Origin: Oscillospiraceae bacterium
GTDB taxonomy: Bacteria; Bacillota; Clostridia; Oscillospirales; Acutalibacteraceae
Assembly: GCA_015065425.1 (NCBI GenBank)
Contig: SVQH01000014.1
Coordinates: 1-64,000, forward strand
DNA: 64,000 nucleotides
Reading direction: 5' to 3'
In this document: piece by piece, positions 35,244 through 44,291 of the stretch
How positions within the stretch are numbered: position 1 is the first letter of the stretch
Layout of the letters: each line of letters starts with the position of its first letter
Position numbers and translations under genes: made by a program
The notes under the pieces: model-generated
Told to the model about the DNA's origin: nothing
Database searches by the model: none
Seen by the model: only the letters and a program-made list of their open reading frames with translations

Positions 35244-36404
35244 TCAGAAAGTGCTTTCCATATCTTCTTCCACCTGAGCTACTACTGTCTTTTCAGCGGT
35301 GGAATTCTTGATTTTTTCCTGAAGAAGCTCATAATAGAGATCCTCATCTATGGGGAGAGTCACTGTTTTGTCAAGCCAGGAGGAGAGGAATGCCGCATTT
35401 GAAATGGTGAGACCGTTAATTCCTTCTTTTCCTTCTGCTACGAGGGGTTCACCTCTCAGAATGTGTGCGGCAAATGCGTTCATTACACCTGAATGCTGTT
35501 CGTTGAGGCCGTCTGTTTCAACATCTACCCATTCACCTTCGATTTTTCCGAAGCCCTTATCTGCATTCATTGTGTATTCGCTTGTAGCCATGTTAAGGCG
35601 GAACATCTTGATTTTATCACCTTCGCAGATGATTTTCGCTTTATCAAGTGTGATTTCAAGTCTGTTGGTGCCGGGATAATCGCCTGTTGTGGTTATAAAA
35701 GTACCTGTAGCACCGCCCGGATATTCGACATAAATGGAAACATCGTCTTCTACTTCAATATTGTGCCATTTACCTTCATGACAGATGGCTTTTACCTTAG
35801 AGGGCATACCGCATATCCACTGCCATAAGTCAAGCTGATGAGGGCACTGATTGAGCATTACGCCGCCGCCTTCGCCTTTCCATGTTGCTCTCCATCCGCC
35901 TGAATTATAATAAGCCTGAGTACGGTACCAATCTGTGATTATCCAGCTTACTCTTTTGAGTTCACCGTATTCACCCGAATCAACCATTTCTTTTACCTTA
36001 CGGTAAATACAGTTTGTTCTCTGGTTGAACATGATAGCATAGGTCTTGTCGGATTTATCCGCAACCTCAATAAGCTCTCTTACCTGCTTTGTATAAACTC
36101 CTGCGGGCTTTTCGCTCATAACGTGAATACCTGCATTAAGTGCTTCTATTGCAATGGGAGGATGGTCATAGTGGGGAGTTGCAATTATAATGGCATCACA
36201 AAGACCTGAATTTATAAGTTCTGTTGCCGTGTTAAAACATGCTACTCCGGGGAGCTTTTCCTTTGCTGTATCAAATCTTGCAGAATCGATATCTGCGACG
36301 CAGGTAATGTCGATCTCAGGCATTTTACCTGCAACAAAATTATTGATATGACTTGTGCCCATGTTACCGATACCGATAACACCGACTCTGACTTTTGCTG
36401 ACAT
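35244..36404 (-). CDS. Gfo/Idh/MocA-family NAD(P)-dependent oxidoreductase
   Basis: 386 residues. The N-terminal Rossmann fold has GIGNMGTSH (11-19), the family EKP motif (MSEKPAGV), and a C-terminal substrate domain with GGGVMLNQCPHQLDL containing the catalytic His. It oxidises a sugar or inositol derivative, exact substrate unknown. The ATG at 36402-36404 follows AAAGGAGATG; the open frame upstream to 36518 covers the promoter. It has its own promoter. Confidence 0.88.
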   Translation of the reverse strand: MSAKVRVGVIGIGNMGTSHINNFVAGKMPEIDITCVADIDSARFDTAKEKLPGVACFNTATELINSGLCDAIIIATPHYDHPPIAIEALNAGIHVMSEKPAGVYTKQVRELIEVADKSDKTYAIMFNQRTNCIYRKVKEMVDSGEYGELKRVSWIITDWYRTQAYYNSGGWRATWKGEGGGVMLNQCPHQLDLWQWICGMPSKVKAICHEGKWHNIEVEDDVSIYVEYPGGATGTFITTTGDYPGTNRLEITLDKAKIICEGDKIKMFRLNMATSEYTMNADKGFGKIEGEWVDVETDGLNEQHSGVMNAFAAHILRGEPLVAEGKEGINGLTISNAAFLSSWLDKTVTLPIDEDLYYELLQEKIKNSTAEKTVVAQVEEDMESTF

Positions 36405-36439
36405 AAGGACATCTCCTTTATTTATAATATAACATATAA

Positions 36440-36468
36440 AGTATAAAACAAAAACTATTGGAATGCAA
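36440..36468 (-). promoter_or_regulatory. Promoter of the Gfo/Idh/MocA gene
   Basis: Minus strand TTGCAT (36463-36468), 17 bp, TATACT (36440-36445), about 36 bp before the start codon. Confidence 0.55.
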
Positions 36469-36550
36469 CAATTTTTTATGTCTTCATACAAAAAATCATG
36501 ATTTACGGAATCTTGCAATTTTCTGTGAATTGATAATAACAGAAAAAAAT

Positions 36551-36579
36551 CTGCCTTACGGAAATGTTCCGTAAGGCAG
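36551..36579 (-). terminator. Terminator of the iron alcohol dehydrogenase gene
   Basis: A perfect 13-bp stem CTGCCTTACGGAA/TTCCGTAAGGCAG with a 3-nt loop is followed on the minus strand by ATTTTTTT. Confidence 0.9.
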
Positions 36580-36602
36580 AAGGGCTGTTTTGTCGTTGTG
36601 TT

Positions 36603-37811
36603 TTATGCCATCAGCTGACGAATAACAGCTTCGCAATCCTTCTTATCCATTATTCTGGGAACAGGGTATAAAGGATTTGCTTCCATAAGAGCTCTTTCAA
36701 CGATTACGGGGATGTCCTCTTCTTTTATCTGTTCAAACTTTGAGGGGATGCCCATCTTCTCGTTCATTGCCCTGATTTCACTGATGAAAAGCTTTGCTTT
36801 TTGTTCCTTGTTCATGCCCATGGTATCGAGTCCTGCAATATCAGCAAGCTTTGCAAGCTTTCTGTATATGGTGCTTCCGTAATAATCAAGGACGTATGGA
36901 AGAATTACCGCATTTGCAAGACCGTGAGGAATGCCGTAGTGACCGCCGAGATTATGAGCGATTGAATGAACATAACCAACATAAGCTCTTGTAAAAGCAA
37001 CGCCTGCATAGAAGGAAGCTTCAAGCATATTCATTCTTGCGTCAAGGTCTTTACCGTCTTCATAAGCCGTGTAAAGATTATCGAATATGAGCTTGGTTGC
37101 CTTTTGGGCACATTTCTTTGTTTCAAATGTATTGCTCTTGCCGATGTAAGCTTCAACGGCATGAGTAAGAGCATCCATACCTGTTGTAGAGGTAATATGC
37201 TTGGGAAGTCCTACTGTAAGTTCAGGGTCGAGAACGGCTACCTTGGGAATAAGCTTGTGGTCATTGATAGCGTTCTTTTCATGAGTTATGGGATTTGATA
37301 CGACTGCTGCAATGGTAGTTTCTGAACCTGTACCTGCTGTTGTGGGTACGGCAAAGAGAGGCGGTAATTTTTTGTTGACTTTGAGAAGACCTCTCATCTG
37401 GGGAACAGATTTATCGGGACGGGCTATTCTTGCACCGCAAGCTTTTGCACAGTCCATGGGGGAGCCGCCGCCGAAAGCTACTATGCCTTCGCAACCGTTT
37501 TCGAGATAAAGTTCAACTGCATCTTCAATGTTGTCAATGGTGGGATTGGGCTGAACTCCGTCGAAAACCACATAGTCGATACCTGTATTGCCGAGTGCTT
37601 CAAAAAGGCTGTCAAGAAGCTTTAATGACATAAGTCCCTTGTCGGTAACAACAAGAACCTTTGAAAGTCCTTTTGCCTTTATGGCTTCGGGCAACTGCTT
37701 TACAGCACCTGCACCCTTGATAAGCTCGGGTTTTGACCAGTCAAGGAAAAAGGAGCCCACATAAAGTGCCTTCTGATAAACTCTGCAATAGGCATTGAAA
37801 AGTTTTGACAT
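36603..37811 (-). CDS. Iron-containing alcohol dehydrogenase
   Basis: 402 residues. The NAD-binding GGGSPMDCAKA and the metal-binding HAVEAYIG and HSIAHNLGGHYGIPHGLANA motifs are typical of group III iron ADHs. It probably reduces an aldehyde such as acetaldehyde or butyraldehyde to the alcohol in fermentation. The ATG follows GGAGGAAGA. Separate promoter and terminator show a single-gene unit. Confidence 0.9.
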   Translation of the reverse strand: MSKLFNAYCRVYQKALYVGSFFLDWSKPELIKGAGAVKQLPEAIKAKGLSKVLVVTDKGLMSLKLLDSLFEALGNTGIDYVVFDGVQPNPTIDNIEDAVELYLENGCEGIVAFGGGSPMDCAKACGARIARPDKSVPQMRGLLKVNKKLPPLFAVPTTAGTGSETTIAAVVSNPITHEKNAINDHKLIPKVAVLDPELTVGLPKHITSTTGMDALTHAVEAYIGKSNTFETKKCAQKATKLIFDNLYTAYEDGKDLDARMNMLEASFYAGVAFTRAYVGYVHSIAHNLGGHYGIPHGLANAVILPYVLDYYGSTIYRKLAKLADIAGLDTMGMNKEQKAKLFISEIRAMNEKMGIPSKFEQIKEEDIPVIVERALMEANPLYPVPRIMDKKDCEAVIRQLMA

Positions 37812-37842
37812 GTTATCTTCCTCCGTTATAAATTTTGTAAAT

Positions 37843-37871
37843 ATTATATAACATCAATTTAACAATTTCAA
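37843..37871 (-). promoter_or_regulatory. Promoter of the iron alcohol dehydrogenase gene
   Basis: Minus strand TTGAAA (37866-37871), 17 bp, TATAAT (37843-37848). A strong sigma-A match. Confidence 0.65.
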
Positions 37872-37930
37872 GATGAAATGATAATAATTTACATTGTGTC
37901 TGTTCATGAATGAATATAAGCAGCAATAAC

Positions 37931-39433
37931 TCAGTTTTCCTTCTTTGAAAGTCTTACCATGTTCCATGACATTGGCTTCATGGGTAAATTTAGCATTTTT
38001 CCGTCAATGACGGGGAGAGCTTTGTTTACGGGAACGACTTTTTCACTATCCTTGGTGTTTATATCGTCCGCAGCATATCCTTCAAGTGCCACATATTCAA
38101 CGGGACGGAAGCCTTCAAAATCGCAGAGCTTAGTTTCAAGCATTATTGTGTCATCGACATCACGGTTGATTGCAAAAATAACAAGATCTTCACCGTCTTC
38201 GGAGAGTACGGCTGAGGTGTCCACATGGGGAACGTCGCTGTACCATTTCGTGTCATATTTTGATGTGTCGCAAAGACCGAGAAGAGAATAACCTCTTGCA
38301 TATTTTGAAGCATAGTAGAAGGGGTAGTATATAGTCTGTTTCCATGCCTTTCCGCCGTCTTCTGTCATTATGGGGGCAATAACGTTTACTATCTGAGCAA
38401 GACAGGCAATCTTTACTCTGTCGCAGTGACGGAGAATGGAGTTTATCATCGTGCCTACAACAAGTGCATCGGCAAAATTATATATATCTTCAAGTATATG
38501 GGGTGCTTTTGACCATTTTTCAAACTTTGTGCCGTTTGAATGATACCATACATTCCACTCATCGAATGAAATATCGATTCTTTTCTTTGAATGGCGTTTG
38601 CCCTGAGCATAGTCAAGAGCAGCAATGACACTTTCGATAAATTTATCGGTTTCCACACCTTTTGCGAGGAAGTTTTCAAGATAGTCATCGGCATTGGAAT
38701 GATACTGATGCATGGAAACATAATCCACCTGGTCGTAAGCGATGTCAAGAGCTGTTGTTTCCCATTCTCCGAAGGTCTTCATGTGCCAGCCTGAGCTGCC
38801 GCAGAGTACTGTCTCAATGGAGGGGTCTGTCCATTTCATTATTTTTGATGTTTCGTAAGCAATTCTGCCGTATTCCACAGCGGTTTTTGAACCCATCTGC
38901 CAAGGACCGTCCATTTCATTGCCGAGACACCAAAGCTTTACATCATAAGGAAGCTCACTTCCGCATTTCTTTCTCAGGTCGCTGAGATATGTACCGCCGG
39001 GATGGTTACAATATTCAACAAGCTGTCTTGCTTCATCAGGGCCTCTTGTACCGAGGTTTACAGCCATCATGGGTGAAGTACCTGCTTTTTTACACCATGC
39101 CATAAACTCATCGGTGCCGAATTCATTTGTTTCAAGTGTACCCCATGCAAGTTCCAGTCTTTTCGGTCTGTTTTCTTTGGGACCGATGCCGTCTTCCCAG
39201 TTATAGCCCGAAACAAAATTCCCCCCGGGATAACGGATTACGGGTACATCCAGTTCTTTTATGAGCTTTATTACATCTTCTCTGAATCCGTTTTCATCAG
39301 CTTCAGGATGTGTGGGGTCATAAATTCCGCCGTAAATACATCTTCCGAGATGCTCGGCAAAGGAGCCGTATATTCTCTTGTCAGTAAGACCGATTTTATA
39401 GTCGGAAGCAAGTGTGAGCTTTGCGAATTTCAT
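37931..39433 (-). CDS. GH51 alpha-L-arabinofuranosidase
   Basis: 500 residues, intracellular (no signal peptide). It removes terminal arabinofuranosyl residues from arabinoxylan or arabinan oligosaccharides. Family signatures are YGSFAEHLGRCIYGGIYD near the N-terminus, IRYPGGNFVSGYNWEDGIGP, the acid/base Glu in CLGNEMDGPWQ, and the nucleophile Glu in ISFDEWNVWY. The start has GGAGATGA. It lies 21 bp after the LCP gene, so cotranscription is possible. Confidence 0.95.
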   Translation of the reverse strand: MKFAKLTLASDYKIGLTDKRIYGSFAEHLGRCIYGGIYDPTHPEADENGFREDVIKLIKELDVPVIRYPGGNFVSGYNWEDGIGPKENRPKRLELAWGTLETNEFGTDEFMAWCKKAGTSPMMAVNLGTRGPDEARQLVEYCNHPGGTYLSDLRKKCGSELPYDVKLWCLGNEMDGPWQMGSKTAVEYGRIAYETSKIMKWTDPSIETVLCGSSGWHMKTFGEWETTALDIAYDQVDYVSMHQYHSNADDYLENFLAKGVETDKFIESVIAALDYAQGKRHSKKRIDISFDEWNVWYHSNGTKFEKWSKAPHILEDIYNFADALVVGTMINSILRHCDRVKIACLAQIVNVIAPIMTEDGGKAWKQTIYYPFYYASKYARGYSLLGLCDTSKYDTKWYSDVPHVDTSAVLSEDGEDLVIFAINRDVDDTIMLETKLCDFEGFRPVEYVALEGYAADDINTKDSEKVVPVNKALPVIDGKMLNLPMKPMSWNMVRLSKKEN

Positions 39434-39454
39434 AAATTCATCTCCGTTTTATTT

Positions 39455-40582
39455 TTATTTATAAAGAAATTCTGTAAGCATTTCTTTGTTTTTAGCAAAA
39501 TCAAGTACCAGGACAGCCATATAGTTTATTGTTTCATTATGCCATGCACCGTCTGCGGGGATTGTGAATTGTTCAATTTCTCCAATAAGACACGGTAATG
39601 CTTTAATGAACAGAGAGAAAAACTCTCTTTTTTCAATGCTGCATTCTATAGTTTGTGCGATTTCTTTCGCTGTGCTGATAAGAAGGGAAGGGTCAGCAGT
39701 GGGAAGTTCCTTGAAAAACTGCGTTATAACTTCACGCTGTCTGCCTGTTCTGTAAAAATCGTTCTGACCGCTTCTTATTCTGCAGTATAATAGTGCATGA
39801 TATCCGTCAAGCTTTACATTTGTTGCAGGAGCAATTTCAAAGCCTTCTTTTTTTAAAGCCTTTGCCTCTGTTTCATCAATTTCGGGAATGGTAACACCGC
39901 CGACGGCATCGATTATTTTGATAAACATATCATAGCCGACTTTTGCGTAGTCATCAATTCTGATGCCGAAATTATATTCTATTGTGTCACATACAAGTTG
40001 AGGTCCGCCGTAAACACAGGCGGCATTGAGCCTGTTGTCACCGAATCCCGGAATGGTAACATAAGAGTCTCTCAGAAAAGATGTAAGTTTAATTGCATTG
40101 GTTTTTGTATCAAGAGACATGAGTATCATGGCATCAGACCTTGAAGCACTGTCCGTGTTGAGCGTATCTATGCCCATAAGAAGAATATTGTACACATCAT
40201 CCGAATGAGTGAGGTCAGATTCACGGACATGTACATTAGGTTCAAAATCCTTTGCCTCATAATCCCCGAGGAGCGATGAGAATGCAGCAGATGCCCCAAG
40301 AGTCAGAACCACGGTAAGACAAACAAAAACCGCAAAAAGAGACACAAGTATACCGAGGATTATCTTGCCTTTTGATTTTTTCTTTCTCTTTTTTTTCTGT
40401 TTCGTCATATCGGGAGCTTTTATGTATCCTGTTTCTGTTTTTATATCGTTGAAGGACAAGTTGCCGGGGTCGGAATTCAACTGCCCTCTGTCAATTCTTT
40501 CTGTGTATTTGTTGTTGGCAAATGAGATATCACGAGTTGCCCCGTTTTTTTTCTTTTTATTGAAATAAATGTCTTCTGCCAT
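39455..40582 (-). CDS. LytR-CpsA-Psr (LCP) family cell-wall polymer ligase
   Basis: 375 residues: about 70 cytoplasmic residues, a Lys/Arg-rich patch (KQKKKRKKKSKGK), one transmembrane helix (about 75-97), then the extracellular LCP domain. Conserved pieces are YNILLMGIDTL, SDAMILMSLD, LTSFLRDSYVTIPG, and RIRSGQNDFYRTGRQREVI. LCP enzymes transfer teichoic acids or capsule from lipid carriers to peptidoglycan. It has a strong promoter. Confidence 0.92.
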   Translation of the reverse strand: MAEDIYFNKKKKNGATRDISFANNKYTERIDRGQLNSDPGNLSFNDIKTETGYIKAPDMTKQKKKRKKKSKGKIILGILVSLFAVFVCLTVVLTLGASAAFSSLLGDYEAKDFEPNVHVRESDLTHSDDVYNILLMGIDTLNTDSASRSDAMILMSLDTKTNAIKLTSFLRDSYVTIPGFGDNRLNAACVYGGPQLVCDTIEYNFGIRIDDYAKVGYDMFIKIIDAVGGVTIPEIDETEAKALKKEGFEIAPATNVKLDGYHALLYCRIRSGQNDFYRTGRQREVITQFFKELPTADPSLLISTAKEIAQTIECSIEKREFFSLFIKALPCLIGEIEQFTIPADGAWHNETINYMAVLVLDFAKNKEMLTEFLYK

Positions 40583-40626
40583 TGAAATCCCTTCCTTCTG
40601 AGGAAAAAGTAGTCTGTACTGCTTTT

Positions 40627-40655
40627 ATTTTAGCTTAATGAAAAAGATAATACAA
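40627..40655 (-). promoter_or_regulatory. Promoter of the LCP gene
   Basis: Minus strand TTGTAT (40650-40655), 17 bp, TAAAAT (40627-40632). Confidence 0.55.
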
Positions 40656-40723
40656 CATTTTTTTTGAAAAAACCTGAAAATTAAACAAGTAAAAAAATAT
40701 GTTCACAAACATTCAAAAATATC

Positions 40724-40752
40724 TTGAAAATTTGTGACAGGTTTTATATAAT
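40724..40752 (+). promoter_or_regulatory. Promoter of the Nudix-fusion gene
   Basis: TTGAAA (40724-40729), 17 bp, TATAAT (40747-40752), about 31 bp before the start codon and divergent from the LCP promoter. Confidence 0.65.
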
Positions 40753-40783
40753 GATATAAACTTGTTAATTTGCGGAGTCATTT

Positions 40784-41515
40784 ATGTTAGGAAAAATTGT
40801 TAAAGTCAAGGTTACAAAGCCTTGCAATCATTACGAACTCCGTACCGGCGTAAGATATATCATAAACTACGGTCTTGCTGAGGTTCAGAACGATAAAAAG
40901 AGTTTTGTCCTCGGTGCATATATTCTCGGCGTAAATCATCCGGTGCGTGTATTTGAAGGTAAAATAATTGCAATTCTGCACAGCAACAGCAGCAAACGAT
41001 CCGTGCTTGTTGTTGCCCCGAAAAATATGAGAAGGATCGATTATGAAATAAGAGATGTGCTTGAATTCAACGAGCCGAGGGATTCTTATTCTCTTGAGTG
41101 TCTTTACGAGCATTCCTGCGGAGCAGTGGTTTTCCGCAGAATAAATGAAGAGTACAGATTTCTTCTGATAAAAAACAGAAGGAGCAATCATTGGGGATTT
41201 CCTAAAGGACACATGGAAAAAGGAGAAACAAGAGAAGAAACTGCCGTCAGGGAAGTTTTGGAAGAGACGGGCATACATATAAATATAATAGACGGCTTCT
41301 GCCGTGATTCAAGATATCGTATAGGTACAAAAATTGAAAAACGCGTTGAAGTTTTTCTTGCCTCCACTGAAGATACACAGACAGTAATTCAGAGAGAAGA
41401 GATTGAAGATTATATCTGGCTTCGTTATCAGGATGCTCTTGATATGCTGAAATTTGACAACGACAAAGATATTCTTGTATCTGTACAGGAGTTTATGCTT
41501 GAAAATGCAATCTAA
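40784..41515 (+). CDS. Degenerate inorganic-pyrophosphatase-like domain fused to a Nudix hydrolase
   Basis: 243 residues. Residues ~1-105 resemble small clostridial inorganic pyrophosphatases: INYG, AYILGVNHPVRVFEGKIIAI, LVVAP, then an EIRDVLEF helix. The acidic loop expected before AYILGV (DGEEQD-like) is replaced by DKKSFVLG, so the metal site is probably lost. Residues ~110-240 are a Nudix domain with the full box GFPKGHMEKGETREETAVREVLEETG, which hydrolyses nucleoside or other X-linked diphosphates. The ATG has GCGGAG 8 nt upstream. The next gene follows in 14 bp. Confidence 0.8.
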   Translation: MLGKIVKVKVTKPCNHYELRTGVRYIINYGLAEVQNDKKSFVLGAYILGVNHPVRVFEGKIIAILHSNSSKRSVLVVAPKNMRRIDYEIRDVLEFNEPRDSYSLECLYEHSCGAVVFRRINEEYRFLLIKNRRSNHWGFPKGHMEKGETREETAVREVLEETGIHINIIDGFCRDSRYRIGTKIEKRVEVFLASTEDTQTVIQREEIEDYIWLRYQDALDMLKFDNDKDILVSVQEFMLENAI

Positions 41516-41529
41516 AAAGGAGTTTTTTG

Positions 41530-42048
41530 ATGGTTGATCAGATTGTTGAACAGATTGTTGGTTTTATGAGTGAAAATCTTCCTGCTTTTATCCCGCAGGA
41601 GGTTGCAACTTATCTTATTTCCTTTTTTATTTCAATTCTGCCTGTTCTTGAATGCAGAGGAGGTATGCTTGCTGCCAGATTTCTCGGCGGTGATCCATGG
41701 TTAGCTTTTGTTATCTGCTATATTGGTAACATGCTTCCAATTCCTTTTATACTGCTTTTTATAAAACAGATATTCAAGTTTATGAAAAAGCATAATATCC
41801 TTGTTAAATTTATAGAAAAGCTCGAGCGTAAAACAGAAAAGAATGCAGATAAAGTATTAAGATATAAGCAGTGGGGACTTCTTGCCTTTGTTGCGATTCC
41901 TCTTCCCGGAACGGGTGGCTGGACAGGGTCACTGTTTGCCTCACTTCTTAATATTGAGTTCAAAAAAGCACTTCCGATAGTGGCTTTAGGTGTTTTTATT
42001 GCAAACCTTATAATGGGCATTATTTCCTTCGGTCTGTTAGGTTTTTAA
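41530..42048 (+). CDS. Small multidrug export-like membrane protein
   Basis: 172 residues from the ATG at 41530 (SD AAGGAG, 7-nt spacing). Several transmembrane helices, with LPVLECRGGMLAARFLGGDPWLAF and AIPLPGTGGWTGSLFASLL as in the small multidrug export (Sm_multidrug_ex) family. The name is historical and transport is unproven. Cotranscribed with the Nudix gene. Confidence 0.75.
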   Translation: MVDQIVEQIVGFMSENLPAFIPQEVATYLISFFISILPVLECRGGMLAARFLGGDPWLAFVICYIGNMLPIPFILLFIKQIFKFMKKHNILVKFIEKLERKTEKNADKVLRYKQWGLLAFVAIPLPGTGGWTGSLFASLLNIEFKKALPIVALGVFIANLIMGIISFGLLGF

Positions 42049-42093
42049 TTATTCAGAAAGGTAAACGGCAATTTGTCTGTCGGGATAGAGAAA

Positions 42094-42489
42094 ATGAAAA
42101 AGAAAATCGTTATCGATAAAGGTGAGACCCGCGGTTTTTTCAGGTTTTCGGTGTTTAATACCGTACTTTATTCACTGTGGGCACTCATTTACATAATCTG
42201 TCTTTTTGCAAGGGCAAATGCCTTTACTGCCGCTCAGGCGGAAATGGCTGTGCTGGGATATGCCGCATACACCGTCGAGGTTACTTCTCCCATGTTCGGG
42301 ATTCTTGAGTTTATTGCCATGCTTCTTCCTCTGATACTTGCAATATGGATATTGGTGCTGTTTCTCAATGACCGCAAGGGTAAGAGACTTTGTACAAAGA
42401 AAATAATCATTGCGGCTTTCAGTGTTGATGTTATAGCTTCGCTTCTTTGTGCCATGGATATTATAAATCTTCACATGGTTTTTACATGA
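42094..42489 (+). CDS. Small four-helix membrane protein
   Basis: 131 residues from the ATG at 42094; a TTG at 42073 in frame is an alternative. A basic N-terminus (MKKKIVIDKGETRG) is followed by about three to four transmembrane helices. No family recognised. Last gene of the Nudix operon, ending just before the tyrS T-box promoter. Confidence 0.6.
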   Translation: MKKKIVIDKGETRGFFRFSVFNTVLYSLWALIYIICLFARANAFTAAQAEMAVLGYAAYTVEVTSPMFGILEFIAMLLPLILAIWILVLFLNDRKGKRLCTKKIIIAAFSVDVIASLLCAMDIINLHMVFT

Positions 42490-42494
42490 TGCTA

Positions 42495-42523
42495 TTGACA
42501 AAAAACTGTTTTTATTGTAAAAT
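42495..42523 (+). promoter_or_regulatory. Promoter of the tyrS T-box transcript
   Basis: TTGACA (42495-42500), 17 bp, TAAAAT (42518-42523). Near-consensus. Confidence 0.75.
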
Positions 42524-42529
42524 CCCTGT

Positions 42530-42800
42530 TAATATAATGCTTTGACGGGAACAAGTAGTCTTGTTTACATCTTCAAGAGAGCAGACGGCAGGTGCAAGTC
42601 TGCAGATAAGATAAGATGAATACATCCCTGAGCTTCGCACCGAAAGGTTTTGTTCCCGGTAGGCTGCGGCGGAATGACGACCGTTACAGCGTCAGGCTCA
42701 TTTCCTGTGAGCCGTTAAGGGAAAAACCGTGAGGTTTTTCCGAAAAAAGGTGGTAACACGGACGAATTTGTCTGTCCTTTTACGGGCAGGCGTTTTTTTT
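42530..42800 (+). promoter_or_regulatory. T-box riboswitch (tyrosine) controlling tyrS
   Basis: A leader of about 270 nt with Stem I, a specifier codon UAC (Tyr) at 42621-42623 in GAATACATCC, and the T-box motif GGTGGTAACACGG (42749-42761). A terminator stem GTCTGTCC/GGGCAGGC (42770-42791) is followed by eight Ts. Uncharged tRNA-Tyr pairs with the specifier and the T-box bulge to stop termination and turn on tyrS. The T-box reads AAC where consensus has ACC. Confidence 0.88.
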
Positions 42801-42810
42801 ATTATATAAG

Positions 42811-42885
42811 AAATTACTCGCATCGTGAGTAATTTGCTTATGTCAAGAAACACCGATTCCCCCCCCAAGACCCGGGGGCAGGCGT
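42811..42885 (+). other. Two extra hairpins between the T-box and tyrS
   Basis: After the T-box terminator there is a 9-bp stem AAATTACTC/GAGTAATTT (42811-42835), then a run of eight Cs near 42859-42866 facing a GGGGG stretch (42874-42878). Neither has a U-run, so they are not terminators. Purpose unknown. Confidence 0.4.
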
Positions 42886-42950
42886 TGATAAATCGTAAGA
42901 TTTTTTCTTATATATTTTTGATTCTATTACAATATTAAGGAGTTTTAATT

Positions 42951-44168
42951 ATGCAGATTTATGAAGAACTTAAGGCAAGAGGCCTTATAGCTCAGGTTAC
43001 AAATGAAGAAGAGGTAAGAGAGCTTGTAAACAACGGCAAGGCAGTTTTTTACATCGGTTTTGACCCTACCGCTGACTCTCTTCATGTCGGTCACTTTATG
43101 GCTCTTTGTCTTATGAAAAGACTTCAGATGGCAGGAAACAGACCTATAGCACTTATAGGCGGCGGTACTGCACACATAGGCGACCCTTCAGGCAGAACCG
43201 ATATGCGTTCGATGATGACAAAAGAAACCATTGTACACAACTGTGAATGCTTTAAGAAGCAGATGGAAAAATTTATAGAATTCGGTGAAGATAAGGCTAT
43301 TATGGTAAATAATGCTGACTGGCTTCTTGATCTCAACTATGTTGAGCTTTTAAGAGAAGTCGGAGCATGTTTTTCTGTCAATAACATGCTTCGTGCAGAG
43401 TGTTATAAGCAGAGAATGGAAAAGGGCCTTTCTTTCCTTGAATTCAATTATATGATTATGCAGAGTTACGACTTCCTTGAACTCTACCGTAAATACGGCT
43501 GTAATCTTCAGTTCGGGGGAGATGACCAGTGGTCAAATATGCTGGGCGGCAGAGAGCTTATAAGAAGAAAGCTTGACAAGGAATCCCATGCAATGACAAT
43601 AACCCTTCTTTTAAATTCCGAAGGTAAGAAGATGGGTAAAACCGTCGGTGGTGCCGTATGGCTTGACCCTCTGAAGACATCCCCCTATGACTTCTATCAG
43701 TACTGGAGAAATGTGGGGGACGCAGATGTGCTTAAGTGCATCCGCATGCTTACATTCCTTCCCCTTGAAGAAATTGATAAGATGGATTCATGGGAAGGTG
43801 CACAGCTCAATACCGCAAAAGAGATACTCGCTTTTGAACTTACAAAGCTCGTTCACGGTGAGGATGAAGCAAATAAGGCACAATCTGCTGCAAGAGCACT
43901 TTTCTCTGACGGCGGAAGTGATGCTCCCGAAGCACCTCTTTCAGAAGACGACCTTACCGACGGTGCTGTTGACATTCTTACAATGCTTGTAAAATCAGGT
44001 CTTACTCCCTCACGTTCAGAAGCAAGAAGAGCAGTTGAACAGGGCGGTGTTACAGTTGACGGCGAAAAGGTAACCGATATTAAAAAGTCTTTTACAAAGG
44101 ACGACATCGGTGACGGAATCCTTCTTAAAAGAGGTAAGAAAAACTTTAAGAAAATAATTATTAAATAA
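42951..44168 (+). CDS. tyrS: Tyrosyl-tRNA synthetase
   Basis: 405-residue class I TyrRS. The HIGH-type motif is SLHVGHF, the KMSKS-type motif is KKMGKTVGG, and the tyrosine pocket region [11 protein letters not shown] is present. A C-terminal S4-like domain ([19 protein letters not shown]) binds the tRNA. Expression is controlled by the upstream T-box. The ATG at 42951 follows AAGGAG. Confidence 0.97.
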   Translation: MQIYEELKARGLIAQVTNEEEVRELVNNGKAVFYIGFDPTADSLHVGHFMALCLMKRLQMAGNRPIALIGGGTAHIGDPSGRTDMRSMMTKETIVHNCECFKKQMEKFIEFGEDKAIMVNNADWLLDLNYVELLREVGACFSVNNMLRAECYKQRMEKGLSFLEFNYMIMQSYDFLELYRKYGCNLQFGGDDQWSNMLGGRELIRRKLDKESHAMTITLLLNSEGKKMGKTVGGAVWLDPLKTSPYDFYQYWRNVGDADVLKCIRMLTFLPLEEIDKMDSWEGAQLNTAKEILAFELTKLVHGEDEANKAQSAARALFSDGGSDAPEAPLSEDDLTDGAVDILTMLVKSGLTPSRSEARRAVEQGGVTVDGEKVTDIKKSFTKDDIGDGILLKRGKKNFKKIIIK

Positions 44169-44178
44169 CCAAAGTAAA

Positions 44179-44210
44179 AGCCGGTTTACAGTAAAGAACT
44201 GTATCCGGCT
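44179..44210 (+). terminator. First hairpin downstream of tyrS
   Basis: AGCCGG..TACAGT pairs with ACTGTA.CCGGCT. No strong U-run follows directly, so this may be a supporting or decayed terminator. Confidence 0.45.
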
Positions 44211-44231
44211 ATACCTTTATCGGAATATGTT

Positions 44232-44270
44232 GCTTAAGTTTAACCTGAAAAGTAAACTTAAGCTTTTTTT
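44232..44270 (+). terminator. Main terminator of tyrS
   Basis: GCTTAAGTTTA/TAAACTTAAGC, an 11-bp perfect stem with a short loop, followed by seven Ts. Confidence 0.9.
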
Positions 44271-44291
44271 GTTATAAATATCAAAAATTTG

